DNA of 64,000 nt from assembly GCA_013388745.1 (NCBI GenBank), contig JACAER010000050.1, forward strand, positions 105,460-169,459, given 5' to 3'. Of the stretch, positions 51,322-60,127 are shown one piece after another; within the stretch, counting starts at the first letter, position 1; each line of letters begins with the position of its first letter. Below the pieces are notes generated by a model, which saw nothing but the letters and a program-made list of their open reading frames with translations, had not been told where the DNA came from and ran no database searches. The DNA is from Chloroflexota bacterium (lineage in GTDB: Bacteria; Chloroflexota; Anaerolineae; Aggregatilineales; Phototrophicaceae). Made by a program: the position numbers and the translations under genes.

Positions 51322-52461
51322 TCACGGTAGCCACAGCGGACTCATCAGCCGCCAGTTGGAAAGCGGCGTGCAGCGTGTTTGCCAGCCTTCCAGCCGCAGA
51401 AAACACAATTCACCTGTTTCTGTGCCATAGGCTAAGGTGTGTCCATCCGGCGACCACGCCGTATTGTACAAATCCTCGATGCGATGCACGGCCTGCTGCG
51501 TCGCCACGTCCCAGAACTCATAAAACATCACTGTGCGGCTGCCGTTGAAGCGCGCCGAACGCACGAGCAGATAACGCCCATTCGCCGACCAGGTGATGCT
51601 GTAATGCACGTCGTAGGGCGAAGGCCACGCCTGATGTGTACCATCCAGCGCAAAGACCTCGATCTGATACGCGCCGTCCACTTCGGTGATCACGGCGATG
51701 CGCGCGCTGTCCGCCGACCAGCCCCAGGGCGAAAAATTGGCGATGTTGGGCGTGAGCAAACGCACTGCGCCTGTCGCCACCTCCACCAGCGTTAGATTCC
51801 AATCGTCATCGGGGAACGCCCGCAGCGCCACGTAGCGGCTGTCGGTCGACCACAGCATACCGAAAGCGAACATATCTTCGTCCACTAGCCGCCGGAAACC
51901 GCTGCCGTCCAGGTTCATCAGGCACAGTGTGGAAACATCTGTGCCCCGGCAGTCAAAGGCGATCTGCCTGCCATCGGGTGACAGCGTGGGATTATAATAA
52001 TTGTGCGCATCCAGCGGTGTCAGCATCTCCGGCGCAAAATCCGGCGGCGCGGCGCGGTAAATGCGCTGATGGCGGCTGCTGGCTTCCACCGCGTCGTAAA
52101 TAATCTGTGTGCCATCGCTCACCGGCCTGCTGCGCGAAAGTGTCGGACGCCAGGCAATGCATACCTCTTGCCCCGTTTGCCAATCGGCAAAACAGGTGCC
52201 GCTATCGATCGCGCGCCAGACCACATAACGCCCGCCGTGCGTCCAGAAACCCTCGCTCCCGTGCAGGGTGGGCAGCATTTGCACACGGACGCCGCGATCA
52301 ATGTCGATGGCATAAGGGATCGCAATCCAGATGCCCGGCTCGTGCAAATAACGAATCTCGCCGCTGCTGGGCAGCGCCGCGCCCAGCGCCCGCATCCCGG
52401 CCAGCAGCAGCGCGCACAGCAGCAGCCCCGCCGCGCCCCAACGCATCACAAAACCCAACAT
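51322..52461 (-). CDS. Membrane-anchored PD40 propeller protein 2
   Basis: A 379-residue paralogue of the preceding gene, of equal length, with a signal anchor near residues 8-28. PD40 motifs include TAWSPDGHTLAYG, LSPDGRQIAF and WSADSARIAV. ATG 52461 has AAAGGA upstream; the longer in-frame start at 52554 lies in the neighbouring gene. The 16-nt gap to gene 1 and the shared architecture indicate tandem duplication and a common transcript. Confidence 0.8.
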   Translation of the reverse strand: MLGFVMRWGAAGLLLCALLLAGMRALGAALPSSGEIRYLHEPGIWIAIPYAIDIDRGVRVQMLPTLHGSEGFWTHGGRYVVWRAIDSGTCFADWQTGQEVCIAWRPTLSRSRPVSDGTQIIYDAVEASSRHQRIYRAAPPDFAPEMLTPLDAHNYYNPTLSPDGRQIAFDCRGTDVSTLCLMNLDGSGFRRLVDEDMFAFGMLWSTDSRYVALRAFPDDDWNLTLVEVATGAVRLLTPNIANFSPWGWSADSARIAVITEVDGAYQIEVFALDGTHQAWPSPYDVHYSITWSANGRYLLVRSARFNGSRTVMFYEFWDVATQQAVHRIEDLYNTAWSPDGHTLAYGTETGELCFLRLEGWQTRCTPLSNWRLMSPLWLP

Positions 52462-52477
52462 GCGCGTCCTTTCCCCC

Positions 52478-53365
52478 TCACGGCATCCACGCCGGCCCTT
52501 CCTTGTCGCCTTCGTCCTGCGTCTGCGCGCGCGCCACGCCCGTCGCCACCTCAATGATAAACACCTGCCGGAAAAAATTGCGAATCGACAAAAAGGCGAT
52601 CTCCCGGCTGTCCGGCGACCAGGCCGGCGCCAGATCGTTGTTGGGATGGTTCGTCAGGTTATATGACGCTGTGCCATCGACGTTGACGACAAAAATGTCG
52701 GCCTGCGCGCCCAAATGGTTCTCATAAGCGATGCGCGCGCCGTCGGGTGACCACGCGGGATTAGCGGCCCACGTCTGCCCATCGGTCAGCGCGCGCACCG
52801 GCTGCGCCGGATTGGCCGTGTCGAAAATGTAGATCGTGCCGCGCCCGCTGCGGTTGGATTCAAAGGCGATATAGCGGCCATCCGGTGACCAGGTCGGATT
52901 GTTGTCAAAATCGCGGTTAGCGGTGATGTTCAGGGGGGCGCCCCGCGCCCGGCCATCGCGCTCGACGGCCACCACATAAATCTCAAAGTCGCCATCCGAC
53001 GACGCGGCATAGGCCAGGCGTGCGCCGTCCGGCGACCACGCCGGATTCCAATGGCTGCCCGCCGCCGGCGACTCAAACAGCGGATAACGCGCGCCGCTGG
53101 CCGCATCGAAGACGAAAAAACCGCGCGCGTCCAGCGGCAGATACAGCAGCAAGCGGCCATCCGGCGACCATACAGGCATCGACCCACGCAGCGGCAGCGG
53201 CTGCACCCACCCGCGCGCCACATCCACCAGGCTGATCCCGCTGCTGCGCCCGGCGAAGACCAGCACAGTGCCGCCGGCACGCCCCAGCACGCCAGCCAGC
53301 AGCAGCGCCAGCAGGCACGCCGCCCAACACAGCCCCATCGCCCGCACCGCCAGCCACGCCACCAT
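52478..53365 (-). CDS. Membrane-anchored PD40 propeller protein 3
   Basis: A 295-residue TolB-like protein with one N-terminal hydrophobic anchor (about residues 8-28) and about six PD40 blades (MPVWSPDGRLLLY, WNPAWSPDGARLAY, NPTWSPDGRYIAFES, NPAWSPDGARIAYEN, APAWSPDSREIAF). ATG 53365 follows GAGG; the frame extends to 53530 but without family support. It is first of the three-gene leftward unit of propeller proteins and more diverged than the other two. Confidence 0.8.
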   Translation of the reverse strand: MVAWLAVRAMGLCWAACLLALLLAGVLGRAGGTVLVFAGRSSGISLVDVARGWVQPLPLRGSMPVWSPDGRLLLYLPLDARGFFVFDAASGARYPLFESPAAGSHWNPAWSPDGARLAYAASSDGDFEIYVVAVERDGRARGAPLNITANRDFDNNPTWSPDGRYIAFESNRSGRGTIYIFDTANPAQPVRALTDGQTWAANPAWSPDGARIAYENHLGAQADIFVVNVDGTASYNLTNHPNNDLAPAWSPDSREIAFLSIRNFFRQVFIIEVATGVARAQTQDEGDKEGPAWMP

Positions 53366-53522
53366 GTGCCTCGATCCGCTCTTGTGCCTATACCCTATTG
53401 TGCATGATTTCCCGCCAGATTGAGCGCGTCTCTTTTTGGGCGGTCGGGTGCTGTTCCTGGTGTCTTGGTCGCCTGCCGTCTCCGCGCTATAATGAGTGAA
53501 ACTTATCACGATAGGGATAACT

Positions 53523-53771
53523 ATGTACAAACACTATCAGGATTGGAATGAACTCGCCCCACGCGGCCTGCTGTTGATCGGCTTCGGCATCAGCATTCTG
53601 GGCGAGGCCATTATTCTCAAAAGCAAAAACAAATCGTTCTGGCGCTGGTTTCCGCTGGGCACGATTGCGCTGATCGTCATCAACGCTGGTATTTCGGTCT
53701 TCAGCGAAGCCACCAAACAGCGCGCGCTGTATGAAATGAAGCTCAGCCAGCCGCTCGACAAGCAGTCCTGA
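53523..53771 (+). CDS. Small two-helix membrane protein
   Basis: An 82-residue protein with two predicted transmembrane helices (about residues 14-32 and 44-64). ATG 53523 is preceded by AGGGATAACT. A TATAAT hexamer at 53488-53493 is a plausible -10 box, but then the start is close. No named family. It is 65 nt upstream of the next unknown gene. Confidence 0.6.
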   Translation: MYKHYQDWNELAPRGLLLIGFGISILGEAIILKSKNKSFWRWFPLGTIALIVINAGISVFSEATKQRALYEMKLSQPLDKQS

Positions 53772-53835
53772 GACAGTCACATTCTTGCAGGGGCGAGTCG
53801 CCGCTTGTCCCTGTCTGCGGTCAGGAGACACGATC

Positions 53836-54834
53836 ATGCTGAAAGTCCAGGTCAAAGACAACCGGCTGGTCTTCGGGGAAGGTTTCAGCCTGACTTTTGA
53901 GCGCACGCTGCGCATCCCCGACGACGGCAAAAGCTACCCGCTGCCGCCCGGTCTCGGCCATTTCCCGATTCACAAGGTCGAAGACTACGCCCAGACGGTG
54001 CCGGCGCACTGGTTACAGCAGGGCGGCGTTTTTATCCCGATGTACCAGCGCGAAGCCCTGTGGCTTCGCTTTCTGGCACGCCACTGGAAACCCAACGCTG
54101 TCAAAATCGCTGTCGGCAAGGTCAACGCCGTCTCTGGCAAAAACTGGGAGCAAAACCTGAGCGCCGACAAAGACGATTACCTGGTGTGTCCGCCGCAGCC
54201 CTGGCTAGACGGCATCAACGCCGGCCAGGGCATGATCCGTCAGTTCGTCGCCATGCCCCTGGGCATGGGCTACACGGTCGAAGCGCAGGTCACGGGCAAA
54301 GAGGAAGTCGGCGGGCTGCAAATCATCGTCTACGAAGCCAAACCCGGCAAATTCCCCGACCAACCGCCGCCGCCCAAAGACAGTACATCCCGTATGGTGC
54401 TGTACTCCGCGGCTGTGCCGGCCCGCGCGGCAGGCGGCGCTGAAATGGGACTGGCGGCGGGCGGCAAAATGAAGCAGAAAATTTACCCCGACCCGCACGG
54501 TATCGATACCTGGGATACGCACAATTACGGGCGCGTGTTCGTGCATATCGTTAACAGTATGGCCTATCGCGAGATCACGGGCAAAGAACCGCCTGCCACA
54601 CCGGTTTCGGCCAAAAGCTACACGCAGGCCGGCCTGCCCTGGTTCGACCTGTACGACGAGCACATGGGCGACATCAGCGCGCCTGACGCGCTCAAAAATG
54701 TCAAATCGGTCAAGGAGATGGACACCGAAAAAGGCTTCGCGCCGCAGCAGGACGACAGCAGCATCGACGTGCCCGACCCGCAAATCAAAAAATATCCGGT
54801 GAACAAAGACGACGTAAGCGACGGTGAATGGTAG
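53836..54834 (+). CDS. Uncharacterised protein, 332 aa
   Basis: Soluble protein from ATG 53836 (CAGGAG upstream; ATG 53785 in frame is less likely). Central segment RTLRIPDDGKSYPLPPGLGHF is followed by a long mixed region with many charged residues. The last 70 residues are acidic and polar. There is no signal peptide, membrane helix or recognised catalytic motif. The next gene starts next to its stop codon, so the two are coupled. The LPPGLGHFPI pattern may mark a small family, but I cannot name it. Confidence 0.6.
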   Translation: MLKVQVKDNRLVFGEGFSLTFERTLRIPDDGKSYPLPPGLGHFPIHKVEDYAQTVPAHWLQQGGVFIPMYQREALWLRFLARHWKPNAVKIAVGKVNAVSGKNWEQNLSADKDDYLVCPPQPWLDGINAGQGMIRQFVAMPLGMGYTVEAQVTGKEEVGGLQIIVYEAKPGKFPDQPPPPKDSTSRMVLYSAAVPARAAGGAEMGLAAGGKMKQKIYPDPHGIDTWDTHNYGRVFVHIVNSMAYREITGKEPPATPVSAKSYTQAGLPWFDLYDEHMGDISAPDALKNVKSVKEMDTEKGFAPQQDDSSIDVPDPQIKKYPVNKDDVSDGEW

Positions 54835-54835
54835 T

Positions 54836-55297
54836 ATGCCCAACAGAAAATTTCCGCTGCCCAGCGGGCAAACCCTCGACATTGAATGGCGCGGGCTGTG
54901 GCGCGATGTCAGCCTCAGGCTCGGCGAGCAGGTGATTGGCAGTGTCGCCACCCAAAAAGAGATGAAACAAGGGCGCGCGTTCACGCTGCCCGACGGCGGC
55001 AAACTCGAAGTCAAGCTGGAAGCGCACGGCGATGATTTTACGCTGCGTGTGAGTCACAACGGCAAACCGCTGAGCGGCGTGGCGCCAAGCGGTGGCATCG
55101 GCCTGAACGTGCTTTCGGCGCTGGTGCTGCTGCTGGGGCTGGCGGGCGCCGGCGGCGGTGCGCTCACGCAGCTTGGACAGCTTGACCTGCTGACGACGCT
55201 CGATTGGGAAGGGCTGGCGCTGCTGGCGGGCGGCACGGTGATGTCGATCGTCAGCGGGGTTTCGCTGGCCTTCAACCTGCGCCGGCGCGCTTATTAA
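54836..55297 (+). CDS. Uncharacterised C-terminally anchored membrane protein
   Basis: A 153-residue protein whose start lies next to the stop of the gene upstream; ATG 54836 and GTG 54824 are both possible. The N-terminal 85 residues form a small beta-rich domain (FPLPSGQTLDIEW, LPDGGKLEVKLEA). Two hydrophobic helices follow (about 90-115 and 125-145), then a basic end. It was probably made as a unit with the 332-residue protein. Family unknown. Confidence 0.6.
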   Translation: MPNRKFPLPSGQTLDIEWRGLWRDVSLRLGEQVIGSVATQKEMKQGRAFTLPDGGKLEVKLEAHGDDFTLRVSHNGKPLSGVAPSGGIGLNVLSALVLLLGLAGAGGGALTQLGQLDLLTTLDWEGLALLAGGTVMSIVSGVSLAFNLRRRAY

Positions 55298-55649
55298 CAT
55301 ATAGTAGACAAAAAATTACGCCGCTCGTCATGCTTGAAACCTCACCCCCGCCGCGTTTCACGCGACTTCCTCTCTCCATTTGCATGGAGAGGGGGTTGGG
55401 GATGAGGTTTGTAAAGAAAGATTGTTAGCAATCGCTTTGTTTTATCCATAAGTTAAGATATTTGGGCGCGTTTCCAGGGGTGGCGGATGTTGCAGCTCTA
55501 TGGTGTAGTCATGCTTACCTCACAGGTCATGTTTTGCATGATTCTCACCATAAACCAGCGCCCGTTCTTTGGACAGTAACAAGCTTTCATGCGCAGATGA
55601 CAAAGCGCCCGACTTTGTGCTACAGTGAAAAAAACAGCAGAGGTCGCTC
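55298..55649. other. Intergenic region with inverted-repeat element
   Basis: About 350 bp without a supported gene. It contains the GC-rich inverted-repeat element at 55337-55410. No other feature is recognisable. Confidence 0.6.
55337..55410. repeat. GC-rich inverted-repeat element, copy 1
   Basis: A hairpin with arms CTCTCCAT/ATGGAGAG (55372-55379 with 55384-55391), flanked by outer complementary runs (AACCTCACCCC and GGGGATGAGGTT). It resembles the dispersed pyrimidine-run/purine-run hairpins seen in many high-GC genomes, and the copies at 57999-58089. Confidence 0.5.
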
Positions 55650-56336
55650 ATGCGCTATCACTGGCTCGTCGTCCAGCAGGGACATCTGCCGCTGCGTCCT
55701 GACCACAGCTTCGCGCCGCCGCTGCACGAACACCGCCCCACTGTCACGCTGCTCTGGCCGCAGGACACCCGCCCGCAGCGCGACAACAGCTTTCTGGTCG
55801 ATCCGTATTTCACCAGAGAGGGTTATAAGGACGCGCTGAACACTCTCAAAGCGCAACACATTCGCCTCAGCGACATCGGCGCCTATTTCAGCACGCACCA
55901 GCACTTTGACCACACGCTGCGGCTGCCCGCTGGCGTGCCGACTCCCGATTGGCGTCCGCTGACGCACATACCATTGGGAATCCGCGCTGTGCCCTGTCCC
56001 GGTCACGCGCCGGAACTGCGTGCGCTGGCTTTCAGCGCGCTCGATGGCGCGCGTGTGTGGGTGGTGAGCGACGCGATTCTGGATGAACAATGGCTGCGGG
56101 CATGGCGCTGCTACTGGCCGAATGGGTATACTCCAGAAGCCATTGCGCAGACGTGGCGCAGTCTGGCCGTGATTCTCGCCGCTGCGGATGTGATCGTGCC
56201 GGGACACGGCGCGCCTTTCGCTGTAAGCGCCGCTTTGCTCGACGCGCTCATCGCCGATTTTCCGTATGCCGAGCACACGCAGGACTGCCCGGAAGTCGCC
56301 GACGCTCTGCGGCAGCGTCTCGCGGCGCTGGCCTGA
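55650..56336 (+). CDS. Metallo-beta-lactamase-fold hydrolase
   Basis: A 228-residue MBL-fold protein. Metal motif THQHFDH (HxHxDH) at residues about 82-88, second-site His in CPGHAPELRAL, Asp in VVSDAIL and final His in VPGHGAPF. It belongs to the glyoxalase II/lactonase-like branch by length. The N-terminus (residues 1-45) is a family-atypical strand-rich region. It is 59 nt upstream of the sensor-like membrane gene. Confidence 0.85.
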   Translation: MRYHWLVVQQGHLPLRPDHSFAPPLHEHRPTVTLLWPQDTRPQRDNSFLVDPYFTREGYKDALNTLKAQHIRLSDIGAYFSTHQHFDHTLRLPAGVPTPDWRPLTHIPLGIRAVPCPGHAPELRALAFSALDGARVWVVSDAILDEQWLRAWRCYWPNGYTPEAIAQTWRSLAVILAAADVIVPGHGAPFAVSAALLDALIADFPYAEHTQDCPEVADALRQRLAALA

Positions 56337-56395
56337 ACACAACCTTTGCCGGTGTTGTGCGTATAGCAATCCGTATACCAAACGATCAGGGAAAA

Positions 56396-57091
56396 ATGCC
56401 GATGTACGAAGACGACCGTCAGTCGTGGATTGATCTCGCAACCGATGGCCGCAGCTATCGCAGCCTGCTGTATTTGCTGTGGACGTTCTCTACAGGCTTC
56501 ATGTATTTGCCGCTGCTGGCGGCGGGTTTCGGCATGTCGTTTGGCCTGTCCTTCATTTTGATCGGGCTGCCGCTGTTGGTGCTGATGTTCGCTGGCAGCC
56601 GCGGGCTGGCCGATATTGACCGCAAAATCGGCGGCGTGCTGCTGGACAAAGCGACTCTGCCCCTTATTAACGACATCCCGCCGGGGCAGTCGGTGTTCAC
56701 CCGTCTGGGTGCGTATCTGACCAGCGCGACAACCTGGCTGAGCATCGTCTACCTGCTGACGCGCTTCGCAGCGGGAATGCTGGCGCTGGCCGTGTTTAAC
56801 GTCATGCTGCCGCTGTTTTTGATCGAAATCCTGATTCTGGCGCCGCTGGGCATCAGCCGCAGCGGCATCACCGTGCAGGTGCTCAACGCGCTGGCCGGCA
56901 GCATTCACAACTTCAGCGCCAGCCTGCTGCCCACCGTCAAGGACACGCCCCGGCGCAGAAGCGCGTCCGAACGCGCCCCGCGTGAAAAACCCAAGCGCGA
57001 CGACTACGAACGCTTGCAGGTCATCGACGAAGACGACCCGTATTACGGCTTCGAAGACGACGAGGACATCCTGCGCGGCGCGCGGCGCTAA
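56396..57091 (+). CDS. Membrane protein resembling the putative 'sensor' domain family
   Basis: A 231-residue membrane protein starting at ATG 56396. It has two hydrophobic pairs (about residues 27-72 and 115-165). This matches the PF13796 'putative sensor' layout (two helix pairs and a short loop with LPLLV and GxSG). A charged cytoplasmic tail (PRRRSASERAPREKPKRDD...) ends in a very acidic stretch. There is no kinase domain here. Function unknown. Confidence 0.65.
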   Translation: MPMYEDDRQSWIDLATDGRSYRSLLYLLWTFSTGFMYLPLLAAGFGMSFGLSFILIGLPLLVLMFAGSRGLADIDRKIGGVLLDKATLPLINDIPPGQSVFTRLGAYLTSATTWLSIVYLLTRFAAGMLALAVFNVMLPLFLIEILILAPLGISRSGITVQVLNALAGSIHNFSASLLPTVKDTPRRRSASERAPREKPKRDDYERLQVIDEDDPYYGFEDDEDILRGARR

Positions 57092-57852
57092 TATGGCCCA
57101 TAAACATCGCCGTTGTTGAACAGCACGAACACCTGCGCCACACCCACGTCTTTCAGCAGCGTGCCGCCGTCGAAGCGCTGGAGATGCAGCGCCGCTTCCT
57201 GTTCCTGCGTGCTGGCATAACCAAGCGCATCAAACACGCCGGGAATACCCAGCCACAACGCGAAAAAATCACCCTGCGGCATCTGGAACCCCGGCGGCGG
57301 GCTGACGGCCTGCGCGATGACCGTCGGGGCAGCCGCTACGTACCAGTACGTGCCGGCTTCTTGCCCGCCGGGCGCGATCGCCCACAAGTCGCCCGTATCA
57401 CTGCGGCGGTAGATCACCCCGCGCTCAAAAATCTGCACCACGCCGTTAAAGCCGAACATCTGCTGAATCGGGCAGCCCAGCGTCGCGCTGATGGTGCTGC
57501 TGGCGTTCCATGCCGGGCCAAAATCGGCGTCGGGCGGGATCGGACACACGCGCGTCACAATCGGCTGCGTGGCGGGCGCGAACAAATCGGGATTCATGAT
57601 GGGCTGCGCGCCATCATCCAACTGCGCTTCGCCCACGAACACACCCACATAGGGCGTGGCGCTGGCCGTCGTCTGCGGAATCGTGATCGTGGCCGTCGGA
57701 CGCGAAGCCAACCGTGTCGCCTGCTGCGCTTCCACACCGGGCGTCGGCGACATATAGACCGTCGCCAGCAAACGCGGCAGCGCCGTCGGCTCGCCCACCG
57801 CCGCGGGTGTCGCCGCCCCACACGCCGACAGCAGCAGAATCAACGCGCACAT
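57088..57852 (-). CDS. Lipoprotein of unknown function
   Basis: About 254 residues if started at ATG 57852, giving MCALILLLSACG with a lipobox LSAC. The signal would lack its usual basic n-region. An upstream GTG at about 57936 gives a better signal but no clear ribosome site, so the start is unresolved. After the lipobox come Thr/Pro-rich stretches and then a domain starting around YVGVFVGEAQLDD with Cys pairs (RVCPIPP, LGCPIQQ). Surface-attached by lipidation; function not recognised. Its final codons overlap the end of the sensor-like gene by 4 nt. Confidence 0.6.
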   Translation of the reverse strand: MCALILLLSACGAATPAAVGEPTALPRLLATVYMSPTPGVEAQQATRLASRPTATITIPQTTASATPYVGVFVGEAQLDDGAQPIMNPDLFAPATQPIVTRVCPIPPDADFGPAWNASSTISATLGCPIQQMFGFNGVVQIFERGVIYRRSDTGDLWAIAPGGQEAGTYWYVAAAPTVIAQAVSPPPGFQMPQGDFFALWLGIPGVFDALGYASTQEQEAALHLQRFDGGTLLKDVGVAQVFVLFNNGDVYGPY

Positions 57853-57998
57853 TAGCGTTTTTGGCGCACGCGCGGCAAAAACGCGCGCCAGTTTAAAAAC
57901 CCGCCCGCTGTCGGCTCCGTTTCCACCCCCCACCACGCGCGCACCTATCTGCGTGTCAATTTCGCAGCAAACCCGCGCGCCGTCTGTCCTGCTTTCCT

Positions 57999-58089
57999 CC
58001 CCCTCTGCGCTGGCGGAGAGGGGGCCGGGGGGTGGGGTCAAGCGCATCCGGGCGCGCAGCTCCCCTTCCCTTAAAATCGGGGGAAGGGG
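57999..58089. repeat. GC-rich inverted-repeat elements, copies 2 and 3
   Basis: Two hairpins in a row: CCCCCTCT/AGAGGGGG (57999-58006 with 58017-58024) and CCCCTTCCC/GGGAAGGGG (58062-58070 with 58081-58089). They lie in the intergenic gap between the DUF2723-like gene and the lipoprotein gene. Confidence 0.5.
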
Positions 58090-58150
58090 TCGGGGGTTAG
58101 GGGTGCATCGCGCCGCCCCCAGGCTCAAGGGTTTTCCGGCATCAATTTTG

Positions 58151-60031
58151 CTACTCATCACACTGCACCGCCGCTTCATATAGCGATTGATTCACAAACG
58201 CGCCCACTGCGTCTTGATAATACAGCCCAAAACGAATCTGCGCCGCGCCAGCCAGACGCGGCAGCATATACACGTCGCGCACGCTTTCGCCTGCCGTCCA
58301 GCGCGTCAGCGGATACCAGCCGTAAACCGGCGCCGCCTGATCGCCCTGCGCGATGCGTGTGCCGGCGGCGTCTAGCAGATGCACATACACACTCATATCG
58401 CGCGCGGGCACCTCTGGCGTCGCCCACAGCACATGCAGTAGGATGTCATCATCGGCGCACATGACGTTGTACTCCAGCGCCGTCACGTCGTCCAGCGTTT
58501 GCCCTTCCACCAGTGTCGGCGTGGTGCGAATCTGCACCATAAACGGCGCGGCGGCCTGCAAATACACTCGCCCGCCCAACCGCGCTTCCCACCACGCCAG
58601 CGGAAAGGTGTAAAGCGTATAATCCGGCGTGACCAGCGTGCCGCTCTGCGCGCTGGCCGCATAATGCGCCTTGTGATCAACCAGCGTCACCGACGCCAGC
58701 AGCCCCAGCACATCGCGCGCGAAGCCGGCGGCGAAATGACGCGGCCCCCAGGGGATCATCAGCGTCGTACCCGGCGGCGTCTGCTGCACCGCGCGGATCG
58801 TCTCCAGGCCGCGCGGATCGCTCGTCAGCCCGCCGATAAAGGCGCCGTTTTGTCCCACCAGCCACGCGGCATACAAGCCCGCCAGCACGAAAATGCCTGC
58901 TTGTGTCCTTCGCATGAGCGACTCATGACTCGCCCCTACACAGTGCGCGCGTTTTTGCGCCCAGCGCAGCGCTGCATCCGCCAGCCACACCCAGCCGACT
59001 GCGAAGCTCACCAGAATGGGCATTATCAGCGCCGAAAGAATATCGCGGTACAGCAGCACATGAAAGGCATACGCCACGCCCGCGCTCAACAGCAGCGTCA
59101 CGGCAGCGCGGCGCGTTTCCGGCGCGCGCAGCCCCAGCAGCAGGCCCACCAGCCCCAATAACACACCCGGCCAGGCCGCGTCCGTCAGCAGCACGCCGTT
59201 TATCAGATCAAAGTTGGCGCGCAGTCCTTCCCACGTCGCCGGCAGCCCGACAAAACGGTCGGCCTCGCGGCCCCAGAACTGGTCGAGCAGCCCCTGCCAC
59301 GTGCCTGGCTCGCCATACACCCACCCCGCCCCGCTCCACTCGCGCAGCGGCAGATAGACATACGGCAGCAGCCCCAATAACCCCAGCAGCAGGCACAGCA
59401 ACAGCACGCGCGGGATGCGGCGCGGCGCTGCCGTCAACTGCGGCCACACGGCGTACAGCAGCGCCGGCGCAACCATGATAATCGCGCGGTGATGCGCCAC
59501 GCCTAATCCGCCGATCAGCGCCAGCGCATAAATTCGCCGCCGAACATCTGTTCGCCACAGCGCCAGCAGCAGCAGCGCCAGCAAAAAAAACAGCCCCAAC
59601 GAATAAATTTCCGCGATGACGTTGTGAATCCAGATGGTGCGTGCCAGGCCGAACAACACCAGCGCCGCTGCCGCAAGCCATATCCGCCGCGTCAGATGCA
59701 GCAGCAGCGCATACAGCAGCGCCAGCGCGCCGCTGCCCCACAGCAGCGAAGTCACCGCCGGCGCGGCAGCCGCAGACACGCCAACAAGCTTCAGCAGCGC
59801 CACCAGCGCCGAAGACAGCATGACATACAGCGGGTAGCCCGTGGCGTGCAGCGTGCCCCACACGTTCAGCACCACCTGCGTCTCGCCCACGTCGATCATA
59901 TAGTAGTTATCGGAGCCGTTGGGGATGGTTTGCAGTGTCGGCAGATACGCTGCCAGCAGCACCATCAGCGCACAGCCAAACGCCAGATAGGGTTGATCGT
60001 TCCACAAGCGCTTCAACATGGGCAAAAGCAT
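58151..60031 (-). CDS. Polytopic membrane protein, DUF2723/O-mannosyltransferase-like
   Basis: A 626-residue membrane protein. It has about 12 hydrophobic helices in the first 400 residues, then a soluble C-terminal domain of about 220 residues. The early loop YMIDVGETQVVLNVWGTLHATGYPLYVM matches the DUF2723/TMEM260 glycosyltransferase pattern (D-x-GE... HxxGYPLY). These membrane enzymes transfer sugar from lipid donors to proteins. Start ATG 60031 or 60019; neither has a strong ribosome site, and the frame reaches 60115. Confidence 0.65.
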   Translation of the reverse strand: MLLPMLKRLWNDQPYLAFGCALMVLLAAYLPTLQTIPNGSDNYYMIDVGETQVVLNVWGTLHATGYPLYVMLSSALVALLKLVGVSAAAAPAVTSLLWGSGALALLYALLLHLTRRIWLAAAALVLFGLARTIWIHNVIAEIYSLGLFFLLALLLLALWRTDVRRRIYALALIGGLGVAHHRAIIMVAPALLYAVWPQLTAAPRRIPRVLLLCLLLGLLGLLPYVYLPLREWSGAGWVYGEPGTWQGLLDQFWGREADRFVGLPATWEGLRANFDLINGVLLTDAAWPGVLLGLVGLLLGLRAPETRRAAVTLLLSAGVAYAFHVLLYRDILSALIMPILVSFAVGWVWLADAALRWAQKRAHCVGASHESLMRRTQAGIFVLAGLYAAWLVGQNGAFIGGLTSDPRGLETIRAVQQTPPGTTLMIPWGPRHFAAGFARDVLGLLASVTLVDHKAHYAASAQSGTLVTPDYTLYTFPLAWWEARLGGRVYLQAAAPFMVQIRTTPTLVEGQTLDDVTALEYNVMCADDDILLHVLWATPEVPARDMSVYVHLLDAAGTRIAQGDQAAPVYGWYPLTRWTAGESVRDVYMLPRLAGAAQIRFGLYYQDAVGAFVNQSLYEAAVQCDE

Positions 60032-60044
60032 AGCACAGGAGCAC

Positions 60045-60075
60045 AAAAACTGCCCGGTTTTTAAGGCCAGGCAGT
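60045..60075 (-). terminator. Terminator after the second giant gene
   Basis: A 9-bp stem with one wobble pair (60049-60057 with 60067-60075; ACTGCCCGG/CCAGGCAGT in plus orientation) and a 9-nt loop. On the minus strand it is followed by a T-run (plus-strand AAAAA at 60045-60049). It separates the giant gene from the membrane gene downstream. Confidence 0.75.
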
Positions 60076-60127
60076 CCTGTTTATGCGCAGTGGTGGGGTG
60101 AAGGCTGCCCCTCACCCCTGCTGTGGT

